64,000 bases of DNA from Buddleja alternifolia (taxonomy: Eukaryota; Streptophyta; Magnoliopsida; Lamiales; Scrophulariaceae). The DNA is taken from positions 19,769,009 through 19,833,008 of the forward strand of contig CM033399.1 in NCBI GenBank assembly GCA_019426215.1. Direction: 5' to 3'. A program made the translations under genes and the position numbers. This document shows, in pieces, positions 1-10,519 of the stretch (the stretch's first letter is position 1; every line of letters starts with the position of its first letter). The notes under the pieces were generated by a model. That model made no database searches. It saw only the letters and a list, made by a program, of their open reading frames with translations, and was not told the DNA's origin.

Positions 1-57
1 ATCTAATTTAAATCTGGTTTATTTTTGCAATTATTTTCTCGTTAATCTCTCTCAAAA

Positions 58-890
58 ATGACAAACCACTTTCAATACTACTTCAAAAGAATACTCTTAC
101 TGGACCCAATTATGTGGACTGACTTAGAAATTTGAGGATTGTCCTCAATATGGAATCTCTGGGATACGCCTTGGAGGCTGATATCTCGGCGGCTCCTGTT
201 AGAACACGTGCTAACGAGGAAGAGGTCCAAGCCCATGAAAAATGGGTCAAAGGCGACATCCAGGTGAGAGGATACATGTTGGGATTTATGCCCAATGAAC
301 TTCAAAGGTCACATGATAAGATGCCCACTACAAGAGCTATCCTAGCTCACCTGGTAGAGCTCTATGGTGAGCATAGTCAAACTGCACGATATGAGATATA
401 AAAAGAGCTCTTCGGAGCCAGGATGAAAGAAAGTGAGAAGGTTGGTGATCATAGCCTCAAAATGATATCGAGGATTGAGAATTTGGAAGCTCTTGACTTC
501 ACCATGAACGCCACCCTTCAAACTAATTTAATCTTGCAGTCTCTTCCTGATTCTTTCTCCCAATTTGTGGTTAACTTTAACTGCAATGAGATAGAGTACA
601 ATTTAGCTGGGCTAATGAACAAGTTGGTTACTGCACAATCTCAAATGAAACCAAAGGGAAAGAAAACTGCCTTGTTCTTTCTTCTAGACCTAAAAAATCT
701 AAGTCTAAGAAGAAGAAGAACAAGAAGCAGTCTAGCAAGCTTGGAGCTAAAGGGGGTGTTCAAAAGGGTAAGGGAAAGGCTCAAGAGTTTTATAAGAGCA
801 AAGGACCTAAGAAGACGGACAGATGTCTCGAGTGCGGTGATCTTGGCCACTGGAAGAGGAATTGTCCTAAATTAGGCAAAGGCGCAAAAG
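58..890 (+). pseudogene. gag of copia element A (decayed)
   Basis: Capsid/nucleocapsid region of a copia polyprotein. The ATG at 58 is in the same context (after CTCTCAAAA) as the gag start of element C, and readable blocks at 132-401 and 423-700 align along C's gag, including the stretch around RSHDK...LYGEHSQTARYEI. A CCHC zinc knuckle of the CX2CX4HX4C type is complete at 824-865 (C-LE-C-GDLG-H-WKRN-C). Early stops (for example TGA at about 133) and several frame changes break the reading frame, so no full Gag can be made. Assignment is firm; the exact 3' limit is approximate. Confidence 0.85.
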
Positions 891-899
891 GTATGGAAC

Positions 900-1985
900 T
901 ATTTGTTTTTGAAACTGATTATTCTATGATCGTTTTTTCTACTTCATGGATTCTGGACTAAGGGGCTAGTGCCCATGTGTGTTGTTTGGAACATGATTTG
1001 TAGAGAAGTAGAAAGCTGGGCCGAGAAGAAGTGATGATCAAAGTAGGTAATGGAGAAAGCATACTAGGATTGGATTTACTTCTTTATATTTGAATTTTGG
1101 GCATTTATTGTTTTTAGATAATGTTTTAATTTTGCCCAAGGGGCTTAAGAACATTTTTTCTATTCCTATCTTAGTTAAGATTGGATATATATTCCATTTT
1201 TCTAAATTAAATTGCGACATTTATTATGGAAATAAATTAGTTGGTAATGCTTCTTTAGTTAATGATTTGTATTATTTAAATGTCCGTAATTAATCTGATG
1301 TGAATGTTGTACATAATAAACGTGGTAGGAAATAAGCTAACTTAAGACTCAAGTGGCATTTAAGACTAGGCCATGCTAGAGAGCACTAGATCCACAAAAC
1401 AGAAAAAGATGGGCTTTTAAGCTCACTAGGGTCGGATCCCTATCCAACATGTGAATCATGTCTCTTTGGCAAGATGGCTAGATCACCCTTCACCGGGAAT
1501 TTTGAAAGAGCCACTCAAGTCTTAGGAATAGTGCACACTGACGTTTGCAAACCATTTGGAGAAATGGCTCGTGGGGGTTTCTACTACTTCATCACTTTCA
1601 CAGATGATCATTCAAGATATGGTCTAGTGTATCAAATGAAGCAAAAATCTGAATCCTTTGAAAGGCTTAAAGAATTCAAAGCTTTGGTAGAAAGTCAAAC
1701 TGGGCAGAATATAAAAACTTTGCGATCGGATCGTGGAAAAGAATATATGAGTGCCGAGTTTGATGAATTCCTTAGAGAAAAAAGAATAATGTTACAACTA
1801 GCACCACCATCAACCCCTCAAGTAAATGGAGTAGCCGAGCGAAGGAACCGAATTCTATTGGATGGTTCATCCCATGCTTAGTTATACTGATTTACCCATT
1901 TCCTTATGGGGACACGCGTTCCTTACTGCTGTTTATATATTGAACAGATGTCCGTCAAAATCAGTTCCTAAAACTTTGCATGAGA
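900..1985 (+). pseudogene. protease and integrase of copia element A (decayed)
   Basis: The aspartic protease motif is at 947-975: W-I-L-D, then TAA at 959-961 in place of the catalytic serine codon, then G-A-S-A-H. The active-site triad itself therefore carries a stop. Integrase follows: a GAG-pre-integrase block (LRLGHA, about 1360) leading to CESC, then a readable core at 1474-1881 with the three acidic residues in context ([22 protein letters not shown]). The C-terminal part of integrase and the linker to RT are missing: near 1990-2010 the sequence jumps to the linker just before RT. Compared with C, several hundred bases are gone. Confidence 0.87.
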
Positions 1986-2009
1986 TGTGGAATAATAGAA
2001 GAGGGTCAT

Positions 2010-3503
2010 ACTGTAGTACAAGAGGGTCATGAAGATGATCCTTGTACCTATGATCAAGCGATGGTGGATGCCGATGCTTCAAGATGGTGAGAAGCGATGG
2101 AAACAGAGATGAATTCTATGCAATCGAACCAAGTCTGGACTTTGCTAGATCGTCCTGAAGGTATCAAACCTATAGGTTCTAAGTGGATCTACAAAAGAAA
2201 GATAGGTGGCGATGTCAAGGTTGACAGAAGGAAATGATTATCAAGAAACCTTTTCGCCCGTGGCTATGATTAAGTCCATCTGAATATTGCTATCCATAGC
2301 TGCATACTTAGATTATGAGATATGACAGATGGATGTCAAAATGGCTTTCCTAAATGGATTTCTGGAAGAGGATATCTATATGGAACAACTAAAGGGTTTT
2401 GTATCCGAGGCCAATATCCATAAAGTAAGTAAACTTGAGAGGTCCATATAAGGTCTCAAGGAAGCATCTAGAAGCTGAAATCTCCATTTTGAGGAAGTAG
2501 TAAAGGGATATGGCTTCATCAAGAACGAAGATGAACCCTGTGTCTACAAGAAGACTAGTGGGAGCAAAATCTCATTCTTAGTATTATATGTGGATGACAT
2601 TCTACTTATAGGAAATGACATGGGAATGCTCACTACTGTCAAGAAATGGTATTCGAGTACGTTTTCCATGAAAGACTTGGGAGAAGCGACTTACATTCTA
2701 GGAATTCGTATCTATAGAGATAGAATAAACAGAATGATAGGTCTCTCCTAAGCCCTTTACTTAGAAAAGGCCAAATCTATGTGTCCTCAAAGTGAGGAAG
2801 ATAGAGAGGAGATGAGTAACATACCCTATGCTTCTTCAGTTGGTAGCCTAATGTATGCAATGTTGTGTACGAGACCTGACATTGCCTATGCTGTAAGCGT
2901 GGTGAGTCGATTTCAGGCAAACCCGGGAAAGGAACATTGGATAGTTGTGAAGAATATCCTGAAGTATCTCAATAGAACTATGGATATGACTCTCATCTTT
3001 GGAGGTAGAGACCTGAAGATGGAAGCTTACACTGACTCGGATTTCCAGTCAGATGTCGATGACAGTAAATCCACTTCAGGGTTCGTTTTCACACTTAACG
3101 GTGGGGTGATGTCGTGAAAAAGTTCCAAGCAAAGCACAACCGTGGATTCCACCACTGAAGCTGAATATGTGGCAGCCTCAGAGGCAGCCAAAGAAGCTAT
3201 TTGGATGAGAAAGTTGTTTAGAGAACTTGAAGTGGTTCCTAGTTCACAGCTCCCATTTCCACTTTATTGTGATAACAATGGAGCAATAGCGCAAGCTAAG
3301 GAACCAAGGTCTCATAATAAGTCTAAACAGAGCTAGAGAAGATTTCACATCATCAGAGAGATCGTTGGTAGAGGAGAGATAACAATGCAAAAAATAGCCT
3401 CAGCTGACAATATAGCTGCCCCGTTCACCAAACCACTACCTCAGGCTGTTCTGGACTGATACCTGGAAGGGATGGGTATAAGATACCACAATGAGTGGCA
3501 TTG
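2010..3503 (+). pseudogene. reverse transcriptase and RNase H of copia element A (decayed)
   Basis: Copia RT and RNase H. The catalytic YVDD box is intact (about 2587-2598), followed by the conserved KDLGEATYILGIRIYRDR block and, after a stop at 2749-2751, the ALYLEK block. RNase H is seen as TDSDF, TTEAEYVAASEAA and CDNNGAIAQAKEPRSHNKSK, ending at WH-stop just before the PPT. In-frame stops include TGA at about 3115 in the S-W-K context and TAG after NKSKQS. The TAA in GLS-stop-ALYLEK is shared with element C at the homologous codon. Too many lesions for function. Confidence 0.88.
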
Positions 3504-3504
3504 A

Positions 3505-3519
3505 GTGCAAGTGGGAGAT
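3505..3519 (+). promoter_or_regulatory. polypurine tract of element A
   Basis: GTGCAAGTGGGAGAT directly before the TGTTAGG start of the 3' LTR. The same tract sits in the same place in C (22168-22182) and, reversed, in D (26281-26295). It would prime plus-strand DNA synthesis. Confidence 0.85.
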
Positions 3520-5298
3520 TGTTAGGATTATGCCCTCAGATGCCATAGAGGATAGAATGATAGGGCATCTATCTTGTAATTAACTTTTTTCGATATTATT
3601 AATAAAGGCATTATTTAGTTTTCACTTAAATCTTATCTGCATCTATAAGTAGTGTAAAATGTTTTGTCCATGTTTTTAATGCGATCCCTCTACTTCCTAT
3701 GGGATAGGAAGAGTGGCACTAGAGAGATCGATCTTGATTACTAAAACAAGTTCGCAAGTAAAAATGAAGTCTTTAATGGATAAATAAAGACTTAGAACAC
3801 TTGTACAATCTTATCTCTAACATGGGAGTGCCAGTCTAGTACCATGGGATGGTAAAAGCTTAAGATTGTAGGCACATCAGTGGAACTGATATGCTCGAAC
3901 ACGACTCACATCAGTTCTGTCACATGGGTTTTAACTCTATGACTGTCAATGACAGAACTAATTATGCGTAATAGGTATAAGTGAACCTTTGACCTGAAAT
4001 AATATGCTGAAGATGCATTTGTGAGGTCAAGTATTTCATTAGAGTAGTTGGACCCAATTCACCCGTTGGTGGGATCGACCTCGAAATGTAGCTTGATGGG
4101 CAAATGGTAGTCTTAGCTGATATCTAAATGGGATTTGTTCTCTCATAAGTGAGTGAGAAAGTACCCTATGTGATTATAGATAAATAGAGATCAAAGTCTT
4201 TTGCCAAAGCAAAAAGAGATGATTGTGCTAAGCACTAAATCGATCTCAATGATATCGTATTATTATAATTAATACATATGGTCAAGTCCAGTGAGTTTGA
4301 CATAACCATGACTCTCACTTGACTGGGGTACATGAACAAAGGGTTTATACTTATACGGTATTTATGATTGGAAGGTTGTGAAATGATCCAGTCATTCGAT
4401 TTCGTTTGGGCTACAAAGTGGGCCACGTGACTGGTTAGGTGTTACCCACTTCCTTTGGTTTCCTCTCATTGCCAAACGAAACGAACCTAAAGAGTCGCGC
4501 TAAAAGGATTGATAAAGAAAAATGAAAAACGAGTCTCTATTTTTCTTCTGGGAGTTTTAATTTATTGAATAAATTAAATAATTAATTATTCATTAGATGA
4601 AATAATTAATTATAAGGGTAAGATTAATTATTAATCAATTTCATGTGGAAATATATTAATGAATTAATTTAATTATTTAATTAATTAATTTTTTTATTGG
4701 ATATAATAAATTATTAATTGAATAAGAAATTAAATAAAACAAAAGAATCCTAGGGCTTGAAGAAGGCATCCAAATGAACGCCTATTAAGCCTTATTGGGT
4801 GTCCATGAGGATGCCCAATTTAAAAGGGCTCTTTTGTTTGATTTGGTCAATAAGTCATGAGATATAAAAGGAATCTTTGACCTAGAACAAGAAATAGACT
4901 TTCATAACTCTCCTAGAAAGAAAAGAAGAAAAAATCCTCCTCCCTCTCTCTATACTAGCCGTCGCCCTTTAGAGATAATTAGTGAGAATTTTTTGTTAAT
5001 CATTCCGTGCGTGATAATTTAGAGATAACTTAATTTCGTTGTTCGGATCAAATTCAAGAAATTCAAAGAATTCAAGAATTGAAGATTATATGTGGATTGA
5101 AGAAATCAAGAATTCATCAATTCAAGTTTCAAGTGAAGAATAAGATTTTTCAACCACTTCGCTTCAACGGGTAAGTAGTTATTCGTTAAGCGAAATTGTC
5201 AATTTGAATATGCGAACAAAGAAATCAAAGTTTGGGTTTGTAATTTAATTTTTGAAATCCTTCCTTTGTGTTTATATGATTTTTTGCGAAACCCAACA
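3520..5298 (+). repeat. 3' LTR of copia element A
   Basis: Begins TGTTAGGATTATGCCC right after the PPT and ends AACCCAACA where gypsy RT sequence resumes. About 1779 bp. It carries the blocks common to LTRs of this copia group: a CACATGGG...TGACTGTCAATGAC block (about 3925), a variant of the palindrome CTTTGGCCAAAG (CTTTTGCCAAAG, 4198-4209), and the AACCTAAAGAGTCGCGC block (about 4482). The closest relative here is the solo LTR at 26970-28604. The partner 5' LTR is outside the window. Confidence 0.92.
4863..4870 (+). promoter_or_regulatory. candidate TATA box in LTR A
   Basis: TATAAAAG after an AT-rich stretch in the last third of the LTR, a plausible place for the U3/R start site. Motif only. 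Confidence 0.45.
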
Positions 5299-6471
5299 GT
5301 TCGAAGCACTGCTGGGAAAGAACATGGAAGCATACATAGATGACATGCTGGTCTAAAGTAGGAGGGGGGTAGATCATGTGAAGGACTTGTGGGAATGCTT
5401 TGAAATGCTTAGGCGTTACAAGTTAAAGCTCAATCCCACCAAGTGTACTTTTAGGTTGCGAGGAGGAAAGTTCCTAGGCTACATGGTGAGTGAAAGAGGA
5501 ATAGAACCAAACCCCAAAAAGACCAGGGCTATCTTGAACTTAGCTCCCTCTAGGACCAAGAAGGAGGTACATGAACTAATGGGGTGAGCTGTAGCCCTCA
5601 ATAGGTTTATATCGCGATCAGCCGATAAGGGGCTACCATTTCTCAAGGCAATAAGGAAAGCTAAAAGCTTTGAGTGGGATGCTTCATGTCAAGTGGCGTT
5701 TGAGAGATTGAAGGAATACTTGGTTTCCCCGCCATTGCTTACTAAGCCCCTAGATGGAGAAACACTTTACCTATATCTGGCAGTGACCCAGGAGGCTATC
5801 TGTGCGGTATTGATTTGAGATGATCATGGGGATCATAAACCCATATATTATATTAGCCAACTACTAAGGGCGGCCGAGCCCAGATACCCTCTCATTGAGA
5901 AGTTGTCCCTCGCCTTAGTAGTGGCAGCTAGAAAGTTAAGGTCGTACTTCCAGTCATATCCTGTGGTGGTGCTCACCAACCACCCTTTGAAAAGAATGCT
6001 GTCAAGCCCCGACATATCGGGAAGAATGGTTAAATGGGTGGTGGAACTTAGTGAGCACGGTATTGAGTATCAAAAGAGACCAACTATCAAAGCACAAGTA
6101 TTAGCTGATTTTGTCGCCGAGATGATGGAGGACGAGGCCAGCTGTTCTTTGCCAACATGGACCATATTTGCAGATGGCTCTTCCACCAGTGCCGGTAGTG
6201 GAGCCGGAGTGATAATCCAGATTCCTCAAGGGGACAAGCTTGAATATGCTATAAAATTTAAGTTTGACGCCTTAAATAATGAAGCTGAATATGAGGCACT
6301 ATTGGCACTCGCCAGATTAGCCCTCGCAGCTAGAGCAAAGAAGTTGATAGCTTACAGCGATTCACAGTTGGTAGTCAACCAGGTGAATGGAGTATATCAG
6401 GCTAAAGGAGTGAGAATGACTCAGTATCTAGCCCTAGTCCAAGAGATGAGAGAGCGCTTCGAAGAGCTTGA
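5299..6471 (+). pseudogene. Tat gypsy RT, RNase H and archaeal-type RNase H, first part
   Basis: Starts in the middle of RT: YIDDML holds the catalytic D-D pair, followed by a stop (TAA near 5354) and the KCTFRLRGGKFLGYMVSERGIEPNP block typical of gypsy RT. The connection and first RNase H follow to about 6120, with further stops after HELMG and in AVLI-stop-DD; the IEKLSLALVVAARKLRSYF block is readable. From about 6150 a second RNase H begins (WTIFADGSS, NNEAEYEALLALARLA, AYSDSQLVVNQVNG), the aRH domain of Tat elements with its D, E and D residues. Element B inserts after ERFEEL; the domain resumes at 11987. RT before this point is off-window or lost at the junction with A. Confidence 0.87.
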
Positions 6472-7380
6472 TGATAAGTCCATATTTTACAGTATTTTAT
6501 GCCCCATTGTGATATGATTTGATCGTTACTTTGATCACTTTTTATCCCTCATAATGCTTTGATTGGTATAGATTTTGTTTTGTAGGATACAAGTTGATTT
6601 ACGCATCAAAGACGAGAAAGGAGATCCAAATTGAGCTTGAAATTGAAGAAAGAAACAAAAGAAGATAGTTGATGAAAGATTTTACACAATGCTCATATAG
6701 ACACGAGATTTTAGTCAACTTAAAAGCCTATTCAGATTAAGGTTTCTTCTCCAATATTGTAGAGCATTGTCTTAGCTTCACGTAGCAACTTGAATCACCT
6801 CAATCCGACATCTGTAGGGATAGTTATGATTAAAATACGAAAACTGCCAATTCAGCGTGAGACAACCGCGGCACAGGACCGCGGTCTTGATTCGAAAAAA
6901 TGCTTCGCCCTTTTTGTGCAGCGGCACAGTGCCCCGGCTCAGTGCCCTGCTGCCCTATTTTTTATATCCGCCGTTTTTGGTCTTTATAAGGCATTCTTCA
7001 CTTACCAAAATGCTACACTTGTTCTAAAATCACATAGGGAAGCCATAGGAAGACCCAAGGAAGCTTGAGGAGCCATTTTCATCATCAAAAGCTTGGATTC
7101 ACACCTTGTAATAGGGAGTAATTCAACTCTTTCTCTTTGATTAGCTTATCAACTATGTCTTATAGAATTGTTGAATCATTTGTTATTGTAAGTATGAGCT
7201 AAGCATCTTTGTGGTTGGGTTATGTAAATACTTTGTGATGTTTTGTGTTTAATGAATGATTAATTTCCGGATTTATTACATTCTTGTTACATGTTTGATT
7301 TTATGCTTAATGCTTTTACATGAATGATCACCATGTGTTTGATATAATGCTTTGTCTTGAGACCGAGAGGAGATCGATAA
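6472..7380 (+). repeat. 5' LTR of element B, 3' part missing
   Basis: Matches 10520-11428 of the right LTR, starting at TGATAAGTCCATATTTTAC, with about 18 differences. The match stops at GAGAGGAGATCGATAAAG, where the right LTR runs on for another 553 bp. The missing part includes the TG..CA end and the primer-binding site next to it; a TTGCTGTTTTT tandem repeat stands in its place. It holds a GC-rich patch with CCGCGG twice (about 6868-6890) and a weak TATA-like TTTATAAG near 6983. Confidence 0.88.
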
Positions 7381-7660
7381 AGTTGCTGTTTTTCAAGTTG
7401 CTGTTTTTGTGTTTTTAGTTGCTGGTTTTGTGTTTTAAGTTGCTGTTTTTGTGTTTTTAGTTGCTGGTTTTGTATTTGAAGTTGCTGTTTTTGTGTTTTT
7501 AGTTGCTGTTTTTGTGTTGTAAGTTGCTATTTTTGTGTTTCAAGATGCTGTTTTTGTTTTTTTAGTCGTTGGTTTGGTGTTTTAAGTTGCTGTTTTTGTT
7601 TTTTATTAAGTTGCTGTTTTTGTTTTTTTTTTAGTTGTTGTTTTGTTATGTTTTTTTTTA
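7381..7660 (+). repeat. minisatellite of about 20 bp units, (A)GTTGCTGTTTTTGTGTTTTT
   Basis: About a dozen imperfect head-to-tail copies of a T-rich unit with TTGCTG or TTGCTGG cores, ending in T-runs just before the ATG of the gag-like ORF. It occupies the place where the rest of the 5' LTR, the PBS and the leader should be. Expansion by slippage after a deletion is the simplest reading; origin otherwise unknown. Confidence 0.85.
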
Positions 7661-7679
7661 TTTTTTTATTCTTGAATAG

Positions 7680-8807
7680 ATGAGTATCAATGACTTTTAT
7701 TGGTCAAAACAAGGATGGGATGAAGGTGCCGAATACGGGAGTCGAGTGCAAGATTTATGTTCGTGGTGTGGAGACGCTCATCATAGCGATTATTGTCAAC
7801 ACGGATGGAGAAGTCAGCAAGACTTGCCATTGAGTTATTATGTTATGAGAGATTCACAAGCATACCTGCAACAAGATAGGTCCCCCTTTCTAATGCAGGG
7901 AGAATTTGAATCGGCTAACTTTCAGAACCATGGGGATTATCAGCAACAATGTGATAGGGACCCAAGTTTTGAGGAGTTGATGATCCAATGGATGAAGTCG
8001 AACGATGAGCGGATGAAGTCGAACGATGAGCGGTCTCAAAATCTCGAAGCATCTATAATGGAATTGCAAACACAACTCAACCAACTTTCCAACTTATTGG
8101 CAGAGAGATCATCAAACACTTCTCAAAGTGGCACAGAGGAGAATGATGAGGTATCTGATACAGAAGTTGAACAAGTTGTTGATTCGACACCACATTGTCT
8201 ACAACCCATTGCTACACTAGCACTACCTTCAGAATCTATGTGTGGTGAAGTAGATACAACATCACTGGAGCACCTTCAATTCAGCATAGGGATCCCAAAA
8301 TCCACTCCATCAAATGACCAAGAAAAAGCATTAGAAATATTCAAGAATCCAACGCCACCTACCATCATATCTCTTGATTTCTTAAGAATGTGCATCAATA
8401 ACCAGAGAGCTAGAGTGGTGGAGGTTGAAGACAAAGTTTACAACTTTAGTGGCCCGTTCGAGGCATACACTAAGAACCCAAGTGATACTACGGTTGAGAA
8501 TGAGGAGATCCGAAGATATACAAGTCACTGGGATATATCACCACTAAAGTTGTCAGAATCAAGGCTCAGGGAGTTAGGCCTGGCCACATACTTATTAAAA
8601 CCATCAATGGAAAACTCCCCATCTTTAAAATTCACTTTTAGTTATTTACAATTTTATTACATTTTTATAAAAGTGAATCTGAGCTCATATCTTAGTTTTT
8701 CAGGATTTGTGAATGTGATGGGAAATGAGAAGCCTTTACGCAATTGGAAAAAGCACAAAAAGGCTCATCTATACAAAGTTGGCATTGCTCCTTATGATCC
8801 ACCATGA
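7680..8807 (+). CDS. gag-like protein of non-autonomous element B
   Basis: An open frame of 375 codons, the only long ORF in element B. Residues 27-39 form a zinc-knuckle-like C-X2-C-X4-H-X3-C (one residue shorter before the last Cys than the usual CCHC). Residues about 95-150 are Gln/Asn/Ser-rich and coiled-coil-like (SFEELMIQWMKSN...LEASIMELQTQLNQLSNLL), as in the middle of Athila/Tat Gag proteins. A perfect 21-bp tandem duplication (7992-8012, 8013-8033) doubles MKSNDER. After residue 300 the sequence becomes AT-rich with no recognisable domain. The start ATG is the first in frame; an N-terminal truncation relative to full Gag is likely. Function beyond a Gag relic is unknown; whether it is translated cannot be told. 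Confidence 0.6.
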   Translation: MSINDFYWSKQGWDEGAEYGSRVQDLCSWCGDAHHSDYCQHGWRSQQDLPLSYYVMRDSQAYLQQDRSPFLMQGEFESANFQNHGDYQQQCDRDPSFEELMIQWMKSNDERMKSNDERSQNLEASIMELQTQLNQLSNLLAERSSNTSQSGTEENDEVSDTEVEQVVDSTPHCLQPIATLALPSESMCGEVDTTSLEHLQFSIGIPKSTPSNDQEKALEIFKNPTPPTIISLDFLRMCINNQRARVVEVEDKVYNFSGPFEAYTKNPSDTTVENEEIRRYTSHWDISPLKLSESRLRELGLATYLLKPSMENSPSLKFTFSYLQFYYIFIKVNLSSYLSFSGFVNVMGNEKPLRNWKKHKKAHLYKVGIAPYDPP

Positions 8808-10519
8808 GCAGTGCAGCAAGGGAGTCGAGCTACCGACTTTAAACAAGCGCTTCGTGGGAGGCAACCCATGTTTTACATGCTTTCTTTCATTTCCGTTATT
8901 TTTTTTTGTTTTGTTTCTTTTGTTTTAAGTGTTCTAAGTTGTTTTGATGATGCTTTTTGTCTCTTCTTGTTTTTCTAACTTCACAGATGGCTAGGCTTTA
9001 TTGTCAGACTCTTCGCCTTGTTGCTCTTTCGCTTTTTGGACATCACTTAGCTTCAAACATCAGGGACGTCTTTCCTTCCTTTACTTTACATTTGTATGTT
9101 CGCTCATTGGGGACAATGTGCTAGATTAGTTGGGGGTGGGGTATACGTCCTAATTTTATTGTGATGTGGTGATATGGTGTAACTCGTACTCATTTGTTAA
9201 GTTTCATGCTTGATTTGGGATTAGAAAACTGTGATAGTCAATGATTTCATATTCATGATTTGTTATACTTTTGCTCGGAGCATGATTTGTTTGAGTGTCT
9301 CTACTTCATCTAAGATGAAATCATTTGTCGTATTTTATATGTGAAAGCCTTTTTAGCCATGATTATGTGAATTGTTGAGGATTTAAAGCATTGAGCGTTC
9401 AATTTTGTCAACTTTGAAATGTGTGTTGAGTGTGCGAAGTCATGAAATGATTTAGGCCATCTTTCATTTTCTTTAACCTTACAATTGGCCTTCACGATAT
9501 TACATAATCTCTAGACCTTATTTTGAGCCATATTGATAAGAATGGAGTGTGTTTAGCACACTAAAAAACCACCATTCGATTTTCTTTCGCAAGCCACACC
9601 AACCACCCTTTAGCCTAAAAGAAAGAAAAACAAAGTCTATTTCCCAAGTAAGAGAGCATATAACTTCATATCATTTGGCTTTAATTTGGGTTTATGCTTT
9701 GTTTTGGGTGTCGAATCTCATGGATTAATGGGTTAAAAGGTGTGTTTGTTCTTGATGATTTTGAGAAATTTTGAGGTCTTGAGTTTATGTGAAATAAAGA
9801 GAGGAAAATAAAATGTTGTAAGTTGGCTAAAGAGTCGAGAGATTGGAAGTTACTGAAAAATATATTATGTGAGCTCTCTCTCGACTTGGCTACGAACTGA
9901 GCTTCAATGTGAGTTATTTGGTTTGGGAATCATTTTTCCACCCCTAGCATCAAAAGAAACAAGTTTTGGGGTTATGAGTTCGAGGGGAAAAGAAATCAGA
10001 AAGCTATAAGTGGCGAGATGTGGAGATTTATTCGGTTGATAAGTGAGTGTTTCGCTCGATGATATTGAGTTGTATGCTTTCTTGAGTTTAGTCACTTTAT
10101 CCATATATTCCCGTCCAAGCCATTACCTAGCCTTACGTTACAAGCCAAAAAGACCTTTTGATCTTGACTTTCACATTTCATGCACACCGATAGGTTAGCA
10201 AAGTTTTGAAGTGTTTTAATGTTTTTATTATCTAATGAGTTTGCATAATCTTGTTTAAAGTGTGCTCTTGACATAAAAATGGATTTGGAGTTCATGATTT
10301 CGAGATGGATTCGAAGATGTTTGGGGGCTTTCAAATTGTTGAGTGTTCTAGGTAAAGTGTAACTTGTCATAATCATGTTCCAGGGTCTAATTCTTTTACG
10401 TGCTTGATTATTGACACATGAAGCTTTCAAGATCCCAAACCAAGTTGTAAAATCTGAACTTATGAGTACTTGTTCATCATTTATTGATCGAGACGATCAA
10501 AGCCTAGTTGGGGGGTAGT
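8808..10519 (+). other. 3' non-coding region and PPT of element B
   Basis: No long ORF worth keeping. It starts with a block at about 8839-8872 containing AAACAAGCGCTTCGTGGGAG followed by GCAACCC, a pattern I associate with the non-coding part of Athila-type elements. A purine tract TTGGGGGTGGGG lies near 9129-9140, and a second one, TTGGGGGGTAGT (10508-10519), abuts the right LTR and is the likely PPT. The rest is AT-rich with nothing recognisable. Confidence 0.6.

Larger units (their letters stand above)
1..5298 (+). mobile_element. Copia element A, 5' end outside the window
   Basis: A Ty1/copia retrotransposon read on the plus strand: end of the leader (1-57), decayed gag, protease, integrase, RT and RNase H, then a PPT and a 1.78-kb 3' LTR. 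The order PR-INT-RT-RH defines copia. Its gag, pol and LTR blocks match elements C and D. The 5' LTR and most of the leader lie left of the window. It sits inside the RT gene of a Tat-type gypsy element, which resumes immediately at 5299, so A is younger than that host. Many stops and frameshifts, plus a large deletion near 1990-2010, make it non-coding. Confidence 0.9.

Noticed and set aside
6790..7068. 92-codon ORF, repeated at 10838-11116
   Set aside because: Both copies lie in the two LTRs of element B; the frame is repeated only because LTRs are copies. No domain.
7381..7660. CRISPR-like array of short repeats
   Set aside because: Head-to-tail T-rich minisatellite without unique spacers, in plant DNA.
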